Origin: Bradyrhizobium monzae
Lineage (GTDB): Bacteria > Pseudomonadota > Alphaproteobacteria > Rhizobiales > Xanthobacteraceae
Assembly: GCF_021458635.1 (NCBI RefSeq)
Contig: NZ_JAIRDQ010000001.1
Coordinates: 1,674,001 to 1,738,000 of the forward strand
Direction of reading: 5' to 3'
Length of the DNA stretch: 64,000 bases
Under the pieces are notes generated by a model. It worked only from the letters and a program-made list of their open reading frames with translations, searched no databases and was not told where the DNA came from. This document shows positions 44,696 through 52,646 of the stretch, one piece after another. Numbering within the stretch: position 1 is the first letter of the stretch; every line of letters starts with the position of its first letter. A program made the position numbers and the translations under genes.

Positions 44696-45330
44696 CGACA
44701 ACTGACGAGTCAAAAGCCAAGCGCGGCTTCATCCTGCGCTGCCGGGATTTCGCGCTCGAGCTGTGGGACGTGCTGTCGCGGCCGAGCACCGTCTTCGCAC
44801 TCGGGACGCTGGTGCTCGCGGGCTTTGCCGCCGGCGTGATCTTCTGGGGCGGCTTCAACACGGCGCTGGAACTGACCAACACCGAGAAGTTCTGCACCGG
44901 CTGTCACGAGATGCGCGAGAACGTCTTCGCCGAGCTGAAATCGACCATCCACTTCACCAACCGCTCCGGCGTGCGCGCGACCTGCCCGGATTGCCACGTC
45001 CCGCACAACTGGACCGACAAGATCGCGCGCAAGATGCAGGCCTCCAAGGAAGTCTGGGGCAAGATCTTCGGCACGATCGACACAAGGGAAAAGTTTCTGG
45101 ACCATCGGCTCGAGCTCGCCGCGCATGAATGGGCGCGCTTCAAGGCCAATGATTCCCTGGAATGCCGCAACTGCCACAGCGCCGATTCCATGGACATCAC
45201 CAAACAGTCGCCGCGGGCCTCGGTGGCGCACCAGCGCTTCCTGTTCACGGGTGAAAAGACCTGCATCGACTGCCACAAGGGCATCGCCCACCATCTGCCC
45301 GACATGCGCGGCGTTCCCGGCTGGCAATAG
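44692..45330 (+). CDS. napC: Tetraheme quinol dehydrogenase NapC
   Basis: 212 residues from ATG 44692, which overlaps the napB stop (ATGA). A membrane anchor (~33-56: [20 protein letters not shown]) is followed by four haem motifs in the periplasm: CTGCH, CPDCH, CRNCH and CIDCH. Family segments include [24 protein letters not shown] and [10 protein letters not shown]. It oxidises ubiquinol and feeds NapAB. Last gene of the operon. Confidence 0.95.
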   Translation: MTTTDESKAKRGFILRCRDFALELWDVLSRPSTVFALGTLVLAGFAAGVIFWGGFNTALELTNTEKFCTGCHEMRENVFAELKSTIHFTNRSGVRATCPDCHVPHNWTDKIARKMQASKEVWGKIFGTIDTREKFLDHRLELAAHEWARFKANDSLECRNCHSADSMDITKQSPRASVAHQRFLFTGEKTCIDCHKGIAHHLPDMRGVPGWQ

Positions 45331-45350
45331 GGCCGAAGGCAGCCGGATTT

Positions 45351-45372
45351 GCCCCGCTTGAACCGGCGGGGC
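45351..45372 (+). terminator. GC-rich hairpin after napC
   Basis: GCCCCGC and GCGGGGC around an eight-base loop, 21 bases past the napC stop. No T run follows, so termination is likely but weak by sequence. Confidence 0.5.
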
Positions 45373-45431
45373 GAATGGTTAGTTTTGGGAGACGGCGAAT
45401 CGCCTCGTTTCGCCCCCTCCTCAAGACAGAT

Positions 45432-46547
45432 ATGACCAACTTCTCCCCGCATCAGGATGCCGCCCTCAAGGCCGTCGGCGATTGGCTGAAGGCCAAGCCC
45501 GGCCGCAACGGCACGCCGCCGATTTTCCGCCTGTTCGGCTTTGCCGGCACCGGCAAGACCACGCTCGCGCGGCACATCGCCGAGGGCGTCGACGGCGAGG
45601 TGAAATTTGCCGCCTTTACCGGCAAGGCCGCGCTGGTGATGCGCAACAAGGGTTGCGACGAGGCCTCCACCATCCACTCGCTGATCTATCGCGCCCGCGA
45701 ATCCGGCGAGGAGCAGCCGAGCTTCGAATTGTGGGACGACGCGCCGGCGTCCAAGGCCAAGCTGATCGTGATCGACGAATGCTCGATGGTCGACGCCGAA
45801 CTGGGCCGCGATTTGATGTCGTTCGACTGCCCGCTGCTGGTGCTCGGGGATCCCGCGCAGCTGCCGCCGATCCAGGGCGGCGGCTTTTTCACCAACACCG
45901 AGCCCGATGCGATGCTCACCGAAGTGCATCGCCAGGCCCAGGACGATCCGATCGTGCGGATGTCGATGGACGTGCGCGAGGGGCGCGAGCTCGACATCGG
46001 CCGCTACGGCGAGAGCGAGGTGGTGTCGCGGAAAGAGCTCGATCCCGATCGCGTCATGGGCGCCGACCAGGTGCTGGTCGGCCGCAACAACACCCGACGC
46101 GCCTACAACATGCGGGTGCGGCAGCGCCAGAATATCGAGGACGTCTTTCCGGTCGCCGGCGACAAGCTGGTCTGCCTGCGCAACAACCGCAAGAAGGGCC
46201 TGTTCAACGGCGGCCTGTGGCGCGTGAAATCGCGCAACACCTCGCGCTCGAAGTCGCGCATCCTCTCGATGCGGCTCTCGCCGGACGAGGATTTCGGCCA
46301 CAAGGTCACCAAGGTCTCCGTGCGCGCCGATTGCTTCGAGGGTGGCGTCGAGGCGATCGCCTGGGAGCAGCGCAAGCCCTATGACGAGTTCGACTACGGC
46401 TACGTGCTGACCGTGCACAAATCGCAGGGCTCGCAATGGGACGACGTCGTGCTGTTCGACGAAAGCTTTGCGTTTCAGGAGAGCCGGGCACGGTGGCTGT
46501 ATACGGGCATCACGCGCGCGGCAAAGCGTCTGAGTATCGTGGTTTAA
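45432..46547 (+). CDS. RecD-like AAA/ATP-dependent DNA helicase
   Basis: 371 residues from ATG 45432 (MTNFSPHQDAALKAVGDWLK); the frame starts at 45375. Walker A GFAGTGKTTLARHI (~36-49), Walker B LIVIDECSMVD, GDPAQLPPIQGGGFF, and the C-terminal helicase motifs VLTVHKSQGSQWDDVVLFDE and RWLYTGITRAAKRLSIVV are in order. It is the short RecD/UvrD-C type, similar to phage Dda-like helicases. The role (repair or recombination) is inferred. Separate from the nap operon. Confidence 0.85.
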   Translation: MTNFSPHQDAALKAVGDWLKAKPGRNGTPPIFRLFGFAGTGKTTLARHIAEGVDGEVKFAAFTGKAALVMRNKGCDEASTIHSLIYRARESGEEQPSFELWDDAPASKAKLIVIDECSMVDAELGRDLMSFDCPLLVLGDPAQLPPIQGGGFFTNTEPDAMLTEVHRQAQDDPIVRMSMDVREGRELDIGRYGESEVVSRKELDPDRVMGADQVLVGRNNTRRAYNMRVRQRQNIEDVFPVAGDKLVCLRNNRKKGLFNGGLWRVKSRNTSRSKSRILSMRLSPDEDFGHKVTKVSVRADCFEGGVEAIAWEQRKPYDEFDYGYVLTVHKSQGSQWDDVVLFDESFAFQESRARWLYTGITRAAKRLSIVV

Positions 46548-46560
46548 AACACCGCCGCCT

Positions 46561-48249
46561 TTACTTCCCGGCCACGAAATAAAAATCTTCCCGTCCCGGC
46601 GGCGAGCCATACGAAAACGGCTGCTGCTCGTGCTTGGTGGCGGACCAGACGTCGTCGCGGACGATGTCGAACAATTTCCGGATCTCGACCTTCGGCACCT
46701 TGATCTCGCGGGCGAGCGCGGTGGAGAACGGGCTGTCGGCACCGTTGTCGCCGTCGATCGCGGTCTCGCCATGCTTGGCGGCGTAGACCACCATGAAGCC
46801 GGCGCCGGGCTCGATGTTGGAAAAGCCCTTGTCGACCAGCTTCAGCGACAAAGTGTGCTGCATGGTCGGCGCGAACGGATTGTCGCGGCAGGCATCCAGG
46901 ATCACCAGACGCACTTTTCGCGCGGCACCGACGGCGGCGATCACCTGCTCCAACGCGACGGCCTGGGTCTCGGCGTCCCGGTCGACGGCAAGCTTCGCGT
47001 CAACAGGAACGAGATAGTTCACCCCGCCGATCTCGAATCCGTGGCCGGCGTAATAGACCACGGCCCAATCGGCCTTCTCCGCTTCGTCGGCGAAGGTCTT
47101 GAGCGCGTCGAAGAACTTGTCGCGGGTGAGGTCACTGACGGAGATCACGGTCTGGAAGCCGACATCCTTCAACACGCTCGCGATCATCTTCGAGTCGCGC
47201 GGCGGATTGGGCAGGGCGTGAACGTTCTTGTAGGCACCGTTGCCGATCACCAGCGCAACGCGGCGCCCGCTGGGCGCGCCGCCCGGCGTCTGCGGCGTCA
47301 GCGCGGCGAGCCGCTGCTGCGCGACGGTGCGGGCGCGGGCGACGTCGAGCTCGTCGAATTTCGTCAGCGAATAGGCGGCCGAGCGATAGTCGGCGCGGGC
47401 CTGGGCGAGATCCTTCTTGCGTTCGTAGAGCTGGCCGCGGCCGGAATGGGCGCGAATGTTGTTCGGGTTGATCTGGAGCGCCGCATTGTAGTCCTTCAAC
47501 GCGGCGTCGAAATCGCCCTTCATCATGCTGACATCAGCACGATTGTTGATCGCGCCGGTGTTCCTCGGTTGCTTCTCGATCAGACCGTTGCAATCGGCAA
47601 AGGCCTGGTCGAACTTGCCCATCAGGCCGTAGGTGATGCAGCGGTTGCCGGCGATCTGCGGAGCGGTCGGATCGATCTTCTCGGCCTCCGCGAAATCGGC
47701 GAGCGCGCCGTCATAGTCCTTCATCAGCGTGCGGACGCGGGCACGGTTGGTCCAGCCGAGAATGAATTTGGGCGTGTATTTGATCGACAGGCTGAAATCG
47801 TCGAGCGCGCTTTGCAGCGCGTTCCGACGGAGCTGGATGACGCCGCGATTGTTGTAGGGAACGCCGTAGGTCGGGCGTTTCTGGAGCGCAAGATTGAAGT
47901 CCGCCATCGCAAGGTCGTCCTGGCCCGTGCGCTCATAGGCGATGCCGCGCAAATTGAGGATGATGGCATTGTCGGGATCGAGATCGAAGCCCATGGATAG
48001 GGTCTCGATCGCATGGACGTTGTCGCGCTTGTTGATGAGATTATTGCCGCGCACGGACAGCGCGACCGCCTTGTCCTTGCCGGTGACGCGGTCGGCGTTG
48101 AGCAGATTCTCGCAGGCCGTCGTCCGCGCCTGGGCGTCGGCCTGGCGGTCGCGGCAAGTGGCGAGGTCGTCGCCGAGCTGGGGCTGTGCCGAGGCGATCG
48201 AGACACCGGCGGCCAGGGCGACGAGAATGAGGGAAAGGACGCGCAGCAT
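46561..48249 (-). CDS. Periplasmic TPR-caspase (orthocaspase-like) protein
   Basis: 562 residues with a signal peptide (MLRVLSLILVALAAGVSIAS). Residues ~50-310 are tetratricopeptide repeats (NLRGIAYERTGQDDLAMADF; NNRGVIQLRRNALQSALDDF; HSGRGQLYERKKDLAQARAD). From ~325 a caspase p20 fold follows: RRVALVIGNGAYKNVHALPN, WAVVYYAGHGFEIGGVNYLV (catalytic His near 398) and VRLVILDACRDNPFAP (catalytic Cys near 452). The dyad is complete, so proteolysis is plausible. TPR plus caspase fusions are common in rhizobia; targets are unknown. Confidence 0.88.
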   Translation of the reverse strand: MLRVLSLILVALAAGVSIASAQPQLGDDLATCRDRQADAQARTTACENLLNADRVTGKDKAVALSVRGNNLINKRDNVHAIETLSMGFDLDPDNAIILNLRGIAYERTGQDDLAMADFNLALQKRPTYGVPYNNRGVIQLRRNALQSALDDFSLSIKYTPKFILGWTNRARVRTLMKDYDGALADFAEAEKIDPTAPQIAGNRCITYGLMGKFDQAFADCNGLIEKQPRNTGAINNRADVSMMKGDFDAALKDYNAALQINPNNIRAHSGRGQLYERKKDLAQARADYRSAAYSLTKFDELDVARARTVAQQRLAALTPQTPGGAPSGRRVALVIGNGAYKNVHALPNPPRDSKMIASVLKDVGFQTVISVSDLTRDKFFDALKTFADEAEKADWAVVYYAGHGFEIGGVNYLVPVDAKLAVDRDAETQAVALEQVIAAVGAARKVRLVILDACRDNPFAPTMQHTLSLKLVDKGFSNIEPGAGFMVVYAAKHGETAIDGDNGADSPFSTALAREIKVPKVEIRKLFDIVRDDVWSATKHEQQPFSYGSPPGREDFYFVAGK

Positions 48250-48495
48250 GTTGTCAGATCAGCTCCAGCCACCACATTTTTAAGTCGATCAGCGATCGCG
48301 CCGGTTCATCTAGCCCGGAGTTCCCCGCCCCGCCAAGCCGGGTCAAGGGTCGCGGCTTTTTTCACGGGTTCGTGTCTCTCCACCCGTAACAATCGCCCGG
48401 CCCGCCCGTATCTCTGGTGTCTGAAAAAGCCGGGCAGGCTGTTCGCCCGCCCTCAACCGCCCTAAACTGTCAGGCCTTCCGAAAGAGGATCCGCC

Positions 48496-49197
48496 ATGCG
48501 CCGCTCCGTCCTGTCCCTGCTCGCCGCCACCACCGCACTGACGCTGGCCTTTGCCGCGCCGACCCGGGCCGCGGAAGACGCCGTCGTGATCCCTGCCCCC
48601 ACAATGGACGCAGCCCCCGCGAGCGGCATCCAGACCGCGGTGATCGCCGGCGGCTGCTTCTGGGGCGTGCAGGGCGTGTTCCAGCACACGGCCGGCGTCG
48701 TCAACGCCGTCTCCGGCTATGCCGGCGGCAGCAAGGCGACCGCCGATTACCAGACGGTCTCGAGCGGCCGGACCGGCCACGCCGAGTCGGTCGAGATCAA
48801 GTTCGACCCGAAGAAGATCTCCTACGGCAAGATCCTCCAGATCTACTTCTCGGTGGCGCACGATCCGACCCAGCTCAACCGCCAGGGACCGGACAGCGGC
48901 ACGCAATATCGCTCGGCGATCTTCACCACGTCCGACGAGCAGAAGAAGGTCGCGGAGGCCTATATCGCCCAGCTCGACGGCGCCAAGGTGTTCAGCAAGC
49001 CGATCGTGACCAAGGTCGGCGCGCTCGAGGCGTTCTACCCGGCCGAGGGCTACCACCAGGACTATCTGACGCTGCACCCGAACCAGCCCTACATCGCCTA
49101 CAACGACATTCCGAAGGTCGAGAACCTGAAGAAACTGTTCGCGGCTAACTATATTGAAAAGCCGACGCTGGTGAGCGCCAGCAAGGCCACCAACTGA
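48496..49197 (+). CDS. msrA: Peptide methionine sulfoxide reductase MsrA, exported
   Basis: 233 residues; AGAGGAT precedes the ATG. A signal peptide (MRRSVLSLLAATTALTLAFA, cut after PTRAA) sends it to the periplasm. The catalytic Cys54 is in AGGCFWGVQG; VVNAVSGYAGGSKATADYQT, SGRTGHAESVEIKFDPKK and GPDSGTQYRSAIFTTSDEQK are standard. It reduces methionine-S-sulfoxide in proteins. Paired with msrB 30 bases on, so both isomers are repaired together. Confidence 0.95.
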   Translation: MRRSVLSLLAATTALTLAFAAPTRAAEDAVVIPAPTMDAAPASGIQTAVIAGGCFWGVQGVFQHTAGVVNAVSGYAGGSKATADYQTVSSGRTGHAESVEIKFDPKKISYGKILQIYFSVAHDPTQLNRQGPDSGTQYRSAIFTTSDEQKKVAEAYIAQLDGAKVFSKPIVTKVGALEAFYPAEGYHQDYLTLHPNQPYIAYNDIPKVENLKKLFAANYIEKPTLVSASKATN

Positions 49198-49227
49198 TCG
49201 CAAGATCGCAAAAGAAACGGGAGACCC

Positions 49228-49647
49228 ATGCCCGACACCAAGACGAAAACCACCGACGACAAGGTCATCAAGAGCGAAGAGCAGTGGCGCAGCGAGCTGT
49301 CGCCGATGCAGTACGCCGTGCTGCGCGAGAAGGCGACCGAGCGTCCCTTCTCCGGTGAATATGAGCACGACCACCGTGCCGGCACCTATGTCTGCGCCGG
49401 CTGTGGCAACGTGCTGTTCGAGTCCGACGCCAAGTTCGACTCCGGCTGCGGCTGGCCGAGCTTCACCGCGCCTGCAGTCGAGAGCCATGTCGACGAAGAG
49501 CGGGACACGACGCACGGCATGATCCGCACCGAGGTGCTCTGCTCCAAATGCAGCGGCCATCTCGGCCACGTCTTCCCGGACGGACCGGGGCCGACAGGCC
49601 TGCGCTACTGCATCAATTCGGCAGCACTCAAGCTGGAGCCGAAATAA
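49228..49647 (+). CDS. msrB: Peptide methionine sulfoxide reductase MsrB
   Basis: 139 residues; GGGAGA precedes the ATG. Two CxxC zinc pairs (CAGCGN, CSKCSG), [12 protein letters not shown], and catalytic Cys128 in [14 protein letters not shown] are present. Reduces the R isomer. No signal peptide, so this enzyme appears cytoplasmic although its MsrA partner is exported. Confidence 0.95.
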   Translation: MPDTKTKTTDDKVIKSEEQWRSELSPMQYAVLREKATERPFSGEYEHDHRAGTYVCAGCGNVLFESDAKFDSGCGWPSFTAPAVESHVDEERDTTHGMIRTEVLCSKCSGHLGHVFPDGPGPTGLRYCINSAALKLEPK

Positions 49648-49754
49648 AATTGCGCGCCGCCCGGTTCCCCGATGGAACCCGGCGGCGCGATATGCTTTTC
49701 TTGTCTGGCGGTGCAGCCGTTGAGCGCAATCCGGCGGCCGCCAGGGAGGACGCC

Positions 49755-49919
49755 ATGTCACTCGGGACCATCCTGATCATCCTGGTGATCATCTATCTGT
49801 TGGGCGGCTGGTCGGGCCGGATCGGCGGCTATGGCTATGGGATGGGCCATTCCGGCATGGGGATCGGCGGCGTTGTTCTGGTGGTGCTGCTGGTCCTGTT
49901 GCTTCTCGGAAAGCTGTAA
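49755..49919 (+). CDS. DUF3309-type tiny membrane protein
   Basis: 54 residues from ATG 49755 with GGGAGGA upstream. Two hydrophobic stretches (LGTILIILVIIYLLGGW and VVLVVLLVLLLLGKL) flank a glycine-rich middle (IGGYGYGMGHSGMGIGG). This matches small DUF3309 proteins, which have no known role. Confidence 0.75.
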   Translation: MSLGTILIILVIIYLLGGWSGRIGGYGYGMGHSGMGIGGVVLVVLLVLLLLGKL

Positions 49920-50131
49920 ACTACATAAGCCACTGAAATTATTTAATTTTCCGTGGTTGCGGACCTGCCATGCGTGGATTCATCATCTCCCATCGCAGGG
50001 GTCGCATTTCTGTCAAAACGGCCTATATTAGTGGTCGAAAATGATGTGCGGCGGGCTCGCTTGATTGTGGCCTCCGCCCTCGCAAACCCCACGCGCTTAA
50101 AGCCCCAGACAAGATCACGAGGTCTTTGACC

Positions 50132-50425
50132 ATGCGTCCACTGCGTCCGTTCAATTTCAACACCTCCGCCGAACTCTTCCCCGCTGCGATCCGCAAGAAG
50201 AAGCGCGCCGGCTTCACCTATCGCCGGTTCGGCACCGCGGCTGAAGCCGTGCAGTTCGCGATGGAGCAGTTGCCGACGGATTCGCTGAATGGCGCGTATC
50301 TCCAGGTCGAGGAAGCCCGTTTCGACCAGAACGGCATCCGCTCTCTCTATGAGAGCGAGGCCTTCCCGCTGCCGCGCCACCGCAAGCCGGAACCGGTCGC
50401 CGAGACCGACGCCGACGCGGCGTAA
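50132..50425 (+). CDS. Conserved hypothetical protein
   Basis: 97 residues from ATG 50132; ATG 50126 is in the same frame. A basic start ([33 protein letters not shown]) is followed by a helix ([17 protein letters not shown]) and an acidic-aromatic end. It looks like a soluble rhizobial protein of unknown role. A strong bidirectional terminator follows. Confidence 0.7.
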   Translation: MRPLRPFNFNTSAELFPAAIRKKKRAGFTYRRFGTAAEAVQFAMEQLPTDSLNGAYLQVEEARFDQNGIRSLYESEAFPLPRHRKPEPVAETDADAA

Positions 50426-50448
50426 ATTTCTTAAAGCCTCCGATGTGC

Positions 50449-50488
50449 GCAGAAAGCGCGATGGCCGAAAGGCTGTCGCGCTTTCTGC
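50449..50488. terminator. Bidirectional hairpin terminator between convergent genes
   Basis: GCAGAAAGCGCGA pairs with TCGCGCTTTCTGC (13 base pairs). The loop itself folds as GCC-GAAA-GGC, a GNRA tetraloop. Placed between the ends of two convergent genes (50425 and 50507). Confidence 0.7.
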
Positions 50489-50506
50489 GTTTCTCGAGGG
50501 CGCGCT

Positions 50507-51073
50507 TCAGATGCGCGGCTGCTTGTCGAGCCAGCGGCGCAACAGACGCACGTTGCGCATGTTGGCGCGGAACATGACGTCGAAGGCGTCGCCCACGAAC
50601 GGCACGATGCCGACCACGCCGTCCACCGCGACATTGCCGAGCATCCGCGCCGTGAGATACCAGGGCGCACCAAGCGCACGGGCTTCGCGCACCAGCCACA
50701 GCGAGATCGCGGTCGTAATGATGTCGCCGATCACAGGGATCAGGCCGATCAGTCCGTCAATGCCGTAGCGGATATTGGTGCCCGGCAGAATGAAGGCGAC
50801 GTCGAGCAGCTTTGCGAGCGCCTCGAGCCGCGCGATGCGCTGCTCGCGCGTCAGGTTGCCGAACGGGTTGCCGCCCCGCCCGAGGTCGAAGCGAAACTCT
50901 TGAAAGCCCTGCTCCAGGGTTTCAGGGCGGATCTGTTCAGGCCGGATCTCATGGCCGTCCTGGTCGATGATCGGCCCGCGTGCCGCGCGGACCGAAAAAT
51001 CGGCGCGCGACTGCGTCCCTGAGCGGGACCTGCGTGGCGTGAGAATGTCGTCATCGGGCATGGTCATGGCCAT
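50507..51073 (-). CDS. DUF4112 family membrane protein
   Basis: 188 residues from ATG 51073; the frame starts at 51166. A charged N-terminal half (~1-85) precedes the DUF4112 core: RIARLEALAKLLDVAFILPG, IRYGIDGLIGLIPVIGDIIT, TARMLGNVAVDGVVGIVPFV, GDAFDVMFRANMRNVRLLRR. Two hydrophobic helices sit inside it. Function unknown. Confidence 0.8.
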   Translation of the reverse strand: MAMTMPDDDILTPRRSRSGTQSRADFSVRAARGPIIDQDGHEIRPEQIRPETLEQGFQEFRFDLGRGGNPFGNLTREQRIARLEALAKLLDVAFILPGTNIRYGIDGLIGLIPVIGDIITTAISLWLVREARALGAPWYLTARMLGNVAVDGVVGIVPFVGDAFDVMFRANMRNVRLLRRWLDKQPRI

Positions 51074-51128
51074 CAGGGAACGCGCGAGCGCGGCAGAGGT
51101 TGCTGCACCGCGTCCGAAGGTCGCGCAG

Positions 51129-51554
51129 TCAGCTCGCCGCCGCCGCAGGCCGCGGCTCCTCGACATAGTGATGCACGAACCAGGATGACAGCACCGCCGG
51201 CACGAAGCCGACCAGGCCGTACAGGATGAACTGCACCGCGCCCGAATCCGACCCGCGCGAGCCGTAGATGAACGCGGCGAGGATGAAGGCGATCAGGCCG
51301 ACCAGCAGCATCCGCAGCACCGGCCCGACCCGCCTGACATGGATCAGGATGTCGTCGACCGCGCCGATCATCAGCGACGGCAGGAAGCCGAACAGATAGC
51401 TGTATTGCAGCGTCTTGAAGAACACCACGAACAGCTTGCCGACCTCGCCGAGATTGGTCTGGGTCCAGTAGCCCGACTGGTAGGTCGTCGTCAGCAGCAG
51501 CAGGAAGCCGCCCAAGAACGGACCAACGAGCGCAAACACCAGATAGCGTTTCAT
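51129..51554 (-). CDS. Small integral membrane protein (DUF5413-like)
   Basis: 141 residues from ATG 51554, with GAGGAG seven bases upstream; the frame starts at 51671. Four hydrophobic helices (~4-24, ~41-62, ~77-96 and ~104-122). I associate this type with DUF5413, known mainly from bradyrhizobia, but with limited certainty. Function unknown. It lies 55 bases upstream of the DUF4112 gene. Confidence 0.65.
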   Translation of the reverse strand: MKRYLVFALVGPFLGGFLLLLTTTYQSGYWTQTNLGEVGKLFVVFFKTLQYSYLFGFLPSLMIGAVDDILIHVRRVGPVLRMLLVGLIAFILAAFIYGSRGSDSGAVQFILYGLVGFVPAVLSSWFVHHYVEEPRPAAAAS

Positions 51555-51697
51555 CAAGAACTCCTCAAACCCACAGCGTTTATAGCAGCGCGGCGGGAAC
51601 CTTGGATAGCGGGGTTGCGGGCTGTTTGGGGGAACAAGTGGCAAGGCGGCGGGTTCAAATTGGACCTGCAATTCCCTTGTCAGATTTGGAGCCGCCG

Positions 51698-51943
51698 ATG
51701 TCTCGTAAACTGTTGTTGCTGGCGACGATCACCCTCTCGGCCCTCGGCGGCCTGTCGAACGCGCCCGCCTTTGCGCAAGGCCATATGGGCACGCCACAGG
51801 AGCAGAACGCCTGCTCGCGCGATGCCTCGCGGCTGTGCCGCAAGGATCTCGGCAATGACAGTGCGGTGCAAGGCTGTCTGCAGGCCAACCGCGCCAAGCT
51901 GTCCAAGTCTTGCAGCAAGGTGTTCCAGAGCCACGGCATGTAA
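51698..51943 (+). CDS. Small secreted cysteine-rich protein (first of two)
   Basis: 81 residues from ATG 51698. Signal peptide MSRKLLLLATITLSALGGLS, cut near PAFAQ. The mature ~54 residues hold four cysteines spaced C-x7-C-x12-C-x11-C (CSRDASRLCRK; GCLQANRAKLSKSC), which resembles the cysteine-rich repeat of Golgi-type proteins (PF00839) in one unit. Likely periplasmic with two disulfides. A paralogue with identical cysteine spacing lies at 52223. Confidence 0.7.
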   Translation: MSRKLLLLATITLSALGGLSNAPAFAQGHMGTPQEQNACSRDASRLCRKDLGNDSAVQGCLQANRAKLSKSCSKVFQSHGM

Positions 51944-52222
51944 GATCGGAATGTAGATCGGCATGTCAGGTTGCGCGCCGCGTTTTGCGTGACGGTCGCG
52001 CAACATCTGCGAATTCCTTCGCGTCGCCCATTGCAGCTTCGTAACAATCGCGCATACTCGAATCGGGCGGCGCAGCACTTTTCGATTCGAGCATCAAGAA
52101 ATCGAGCGACCACATGCGGGATTGAGTTCCCGACGTGAAGGCTGTGACATGCGGCAGATCAAGCCGCGTGCGGCGCCCCAAAACCAAGTGGTTCAACCCA
52201 CGGAACTCGGGGACGCATCTCC

Positions 52223-52519
52223 ATGGCACGCTACCAAACCATCGCTTCGCTCTTCAAGACCACCGCTTCGCTGTTGGCCTTCGCCGCCACCGCCTTCGCG
52301 CTCCAGACATCACCCGGCTTCGCCTTTTCGTCCGAAGCGCAGCAGATGTGCTCGGGCGACGCGATGCGGCTGTGCTCCAGTGAAATTCCCGACATCTCGC
52401 GCATCAGGGCCTGCATGGTGCAGAAAAAGGCGCAGGTCAGCCCCGGCTGCCGCGCCGTGATGGACCGCGAAGCGGCCGCCGCTGCGGCCTCGCGCAAGCG
52501 GGAAGCGGCGGCGCAATAG
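52223..52519 (+). CDS. Small secreted cysteine-rich protein (second of two)
   Basis: 98 residues. A longer signal region (ARYQTIASLFKTTASLLAFA, cut near GFAFS) is followed by the same C-x7-C-x12-C-x11-C pattern (CSGDAMRLCSS; RACMVQKKAQVSPGC) as at 51698, then an alanine-rich basic tail. Sequence outside the cysteines is different, so the pair is old. Function unknown. Confidence 0.7.
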   Translation: MARYQTIASLFKTTASLLAFAATAFALQTSPGFAFSSEAQQMCSGDAMRLCSSEIPDISRIRACMVQKKAQVSPGCRAVMDREAAAAAASRKREAAAQ

Positions 52520-52537
52520 CGCTGGCCATCCACAGCG

Positions 52538-52620
52538 TCATGGCCGGGCTTGTCCCGGCCATCCACGCCTTGCCCCAAGGCACGAAGGACGTGGATGCCC
52601 GGGACAAGCCCGGCATGACG
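52538..52620. repeat. Dispersed palindromic repeat, copy A
   Basis: Begins TCATGGCCGGGCTTGTCCCG, ends GACAAGCCCGGCATGACG; the two ends are inverted copies around ~45 bases. A second copy is at 60568-60657. Typical bradyrhizobial intergenic repeat. Fills most of the gap after 52519. Confidence 0.75.
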
Positions 52621-52646
52621 ATCTCCCTCGATAGAAAGAGAAGGGC

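Noticed and set aside
44904..46772. 622-codon minus-strand frame across napC and the helicase
   Set aside because: Composition typical of a reverse shadow; it spans two well supported genes.
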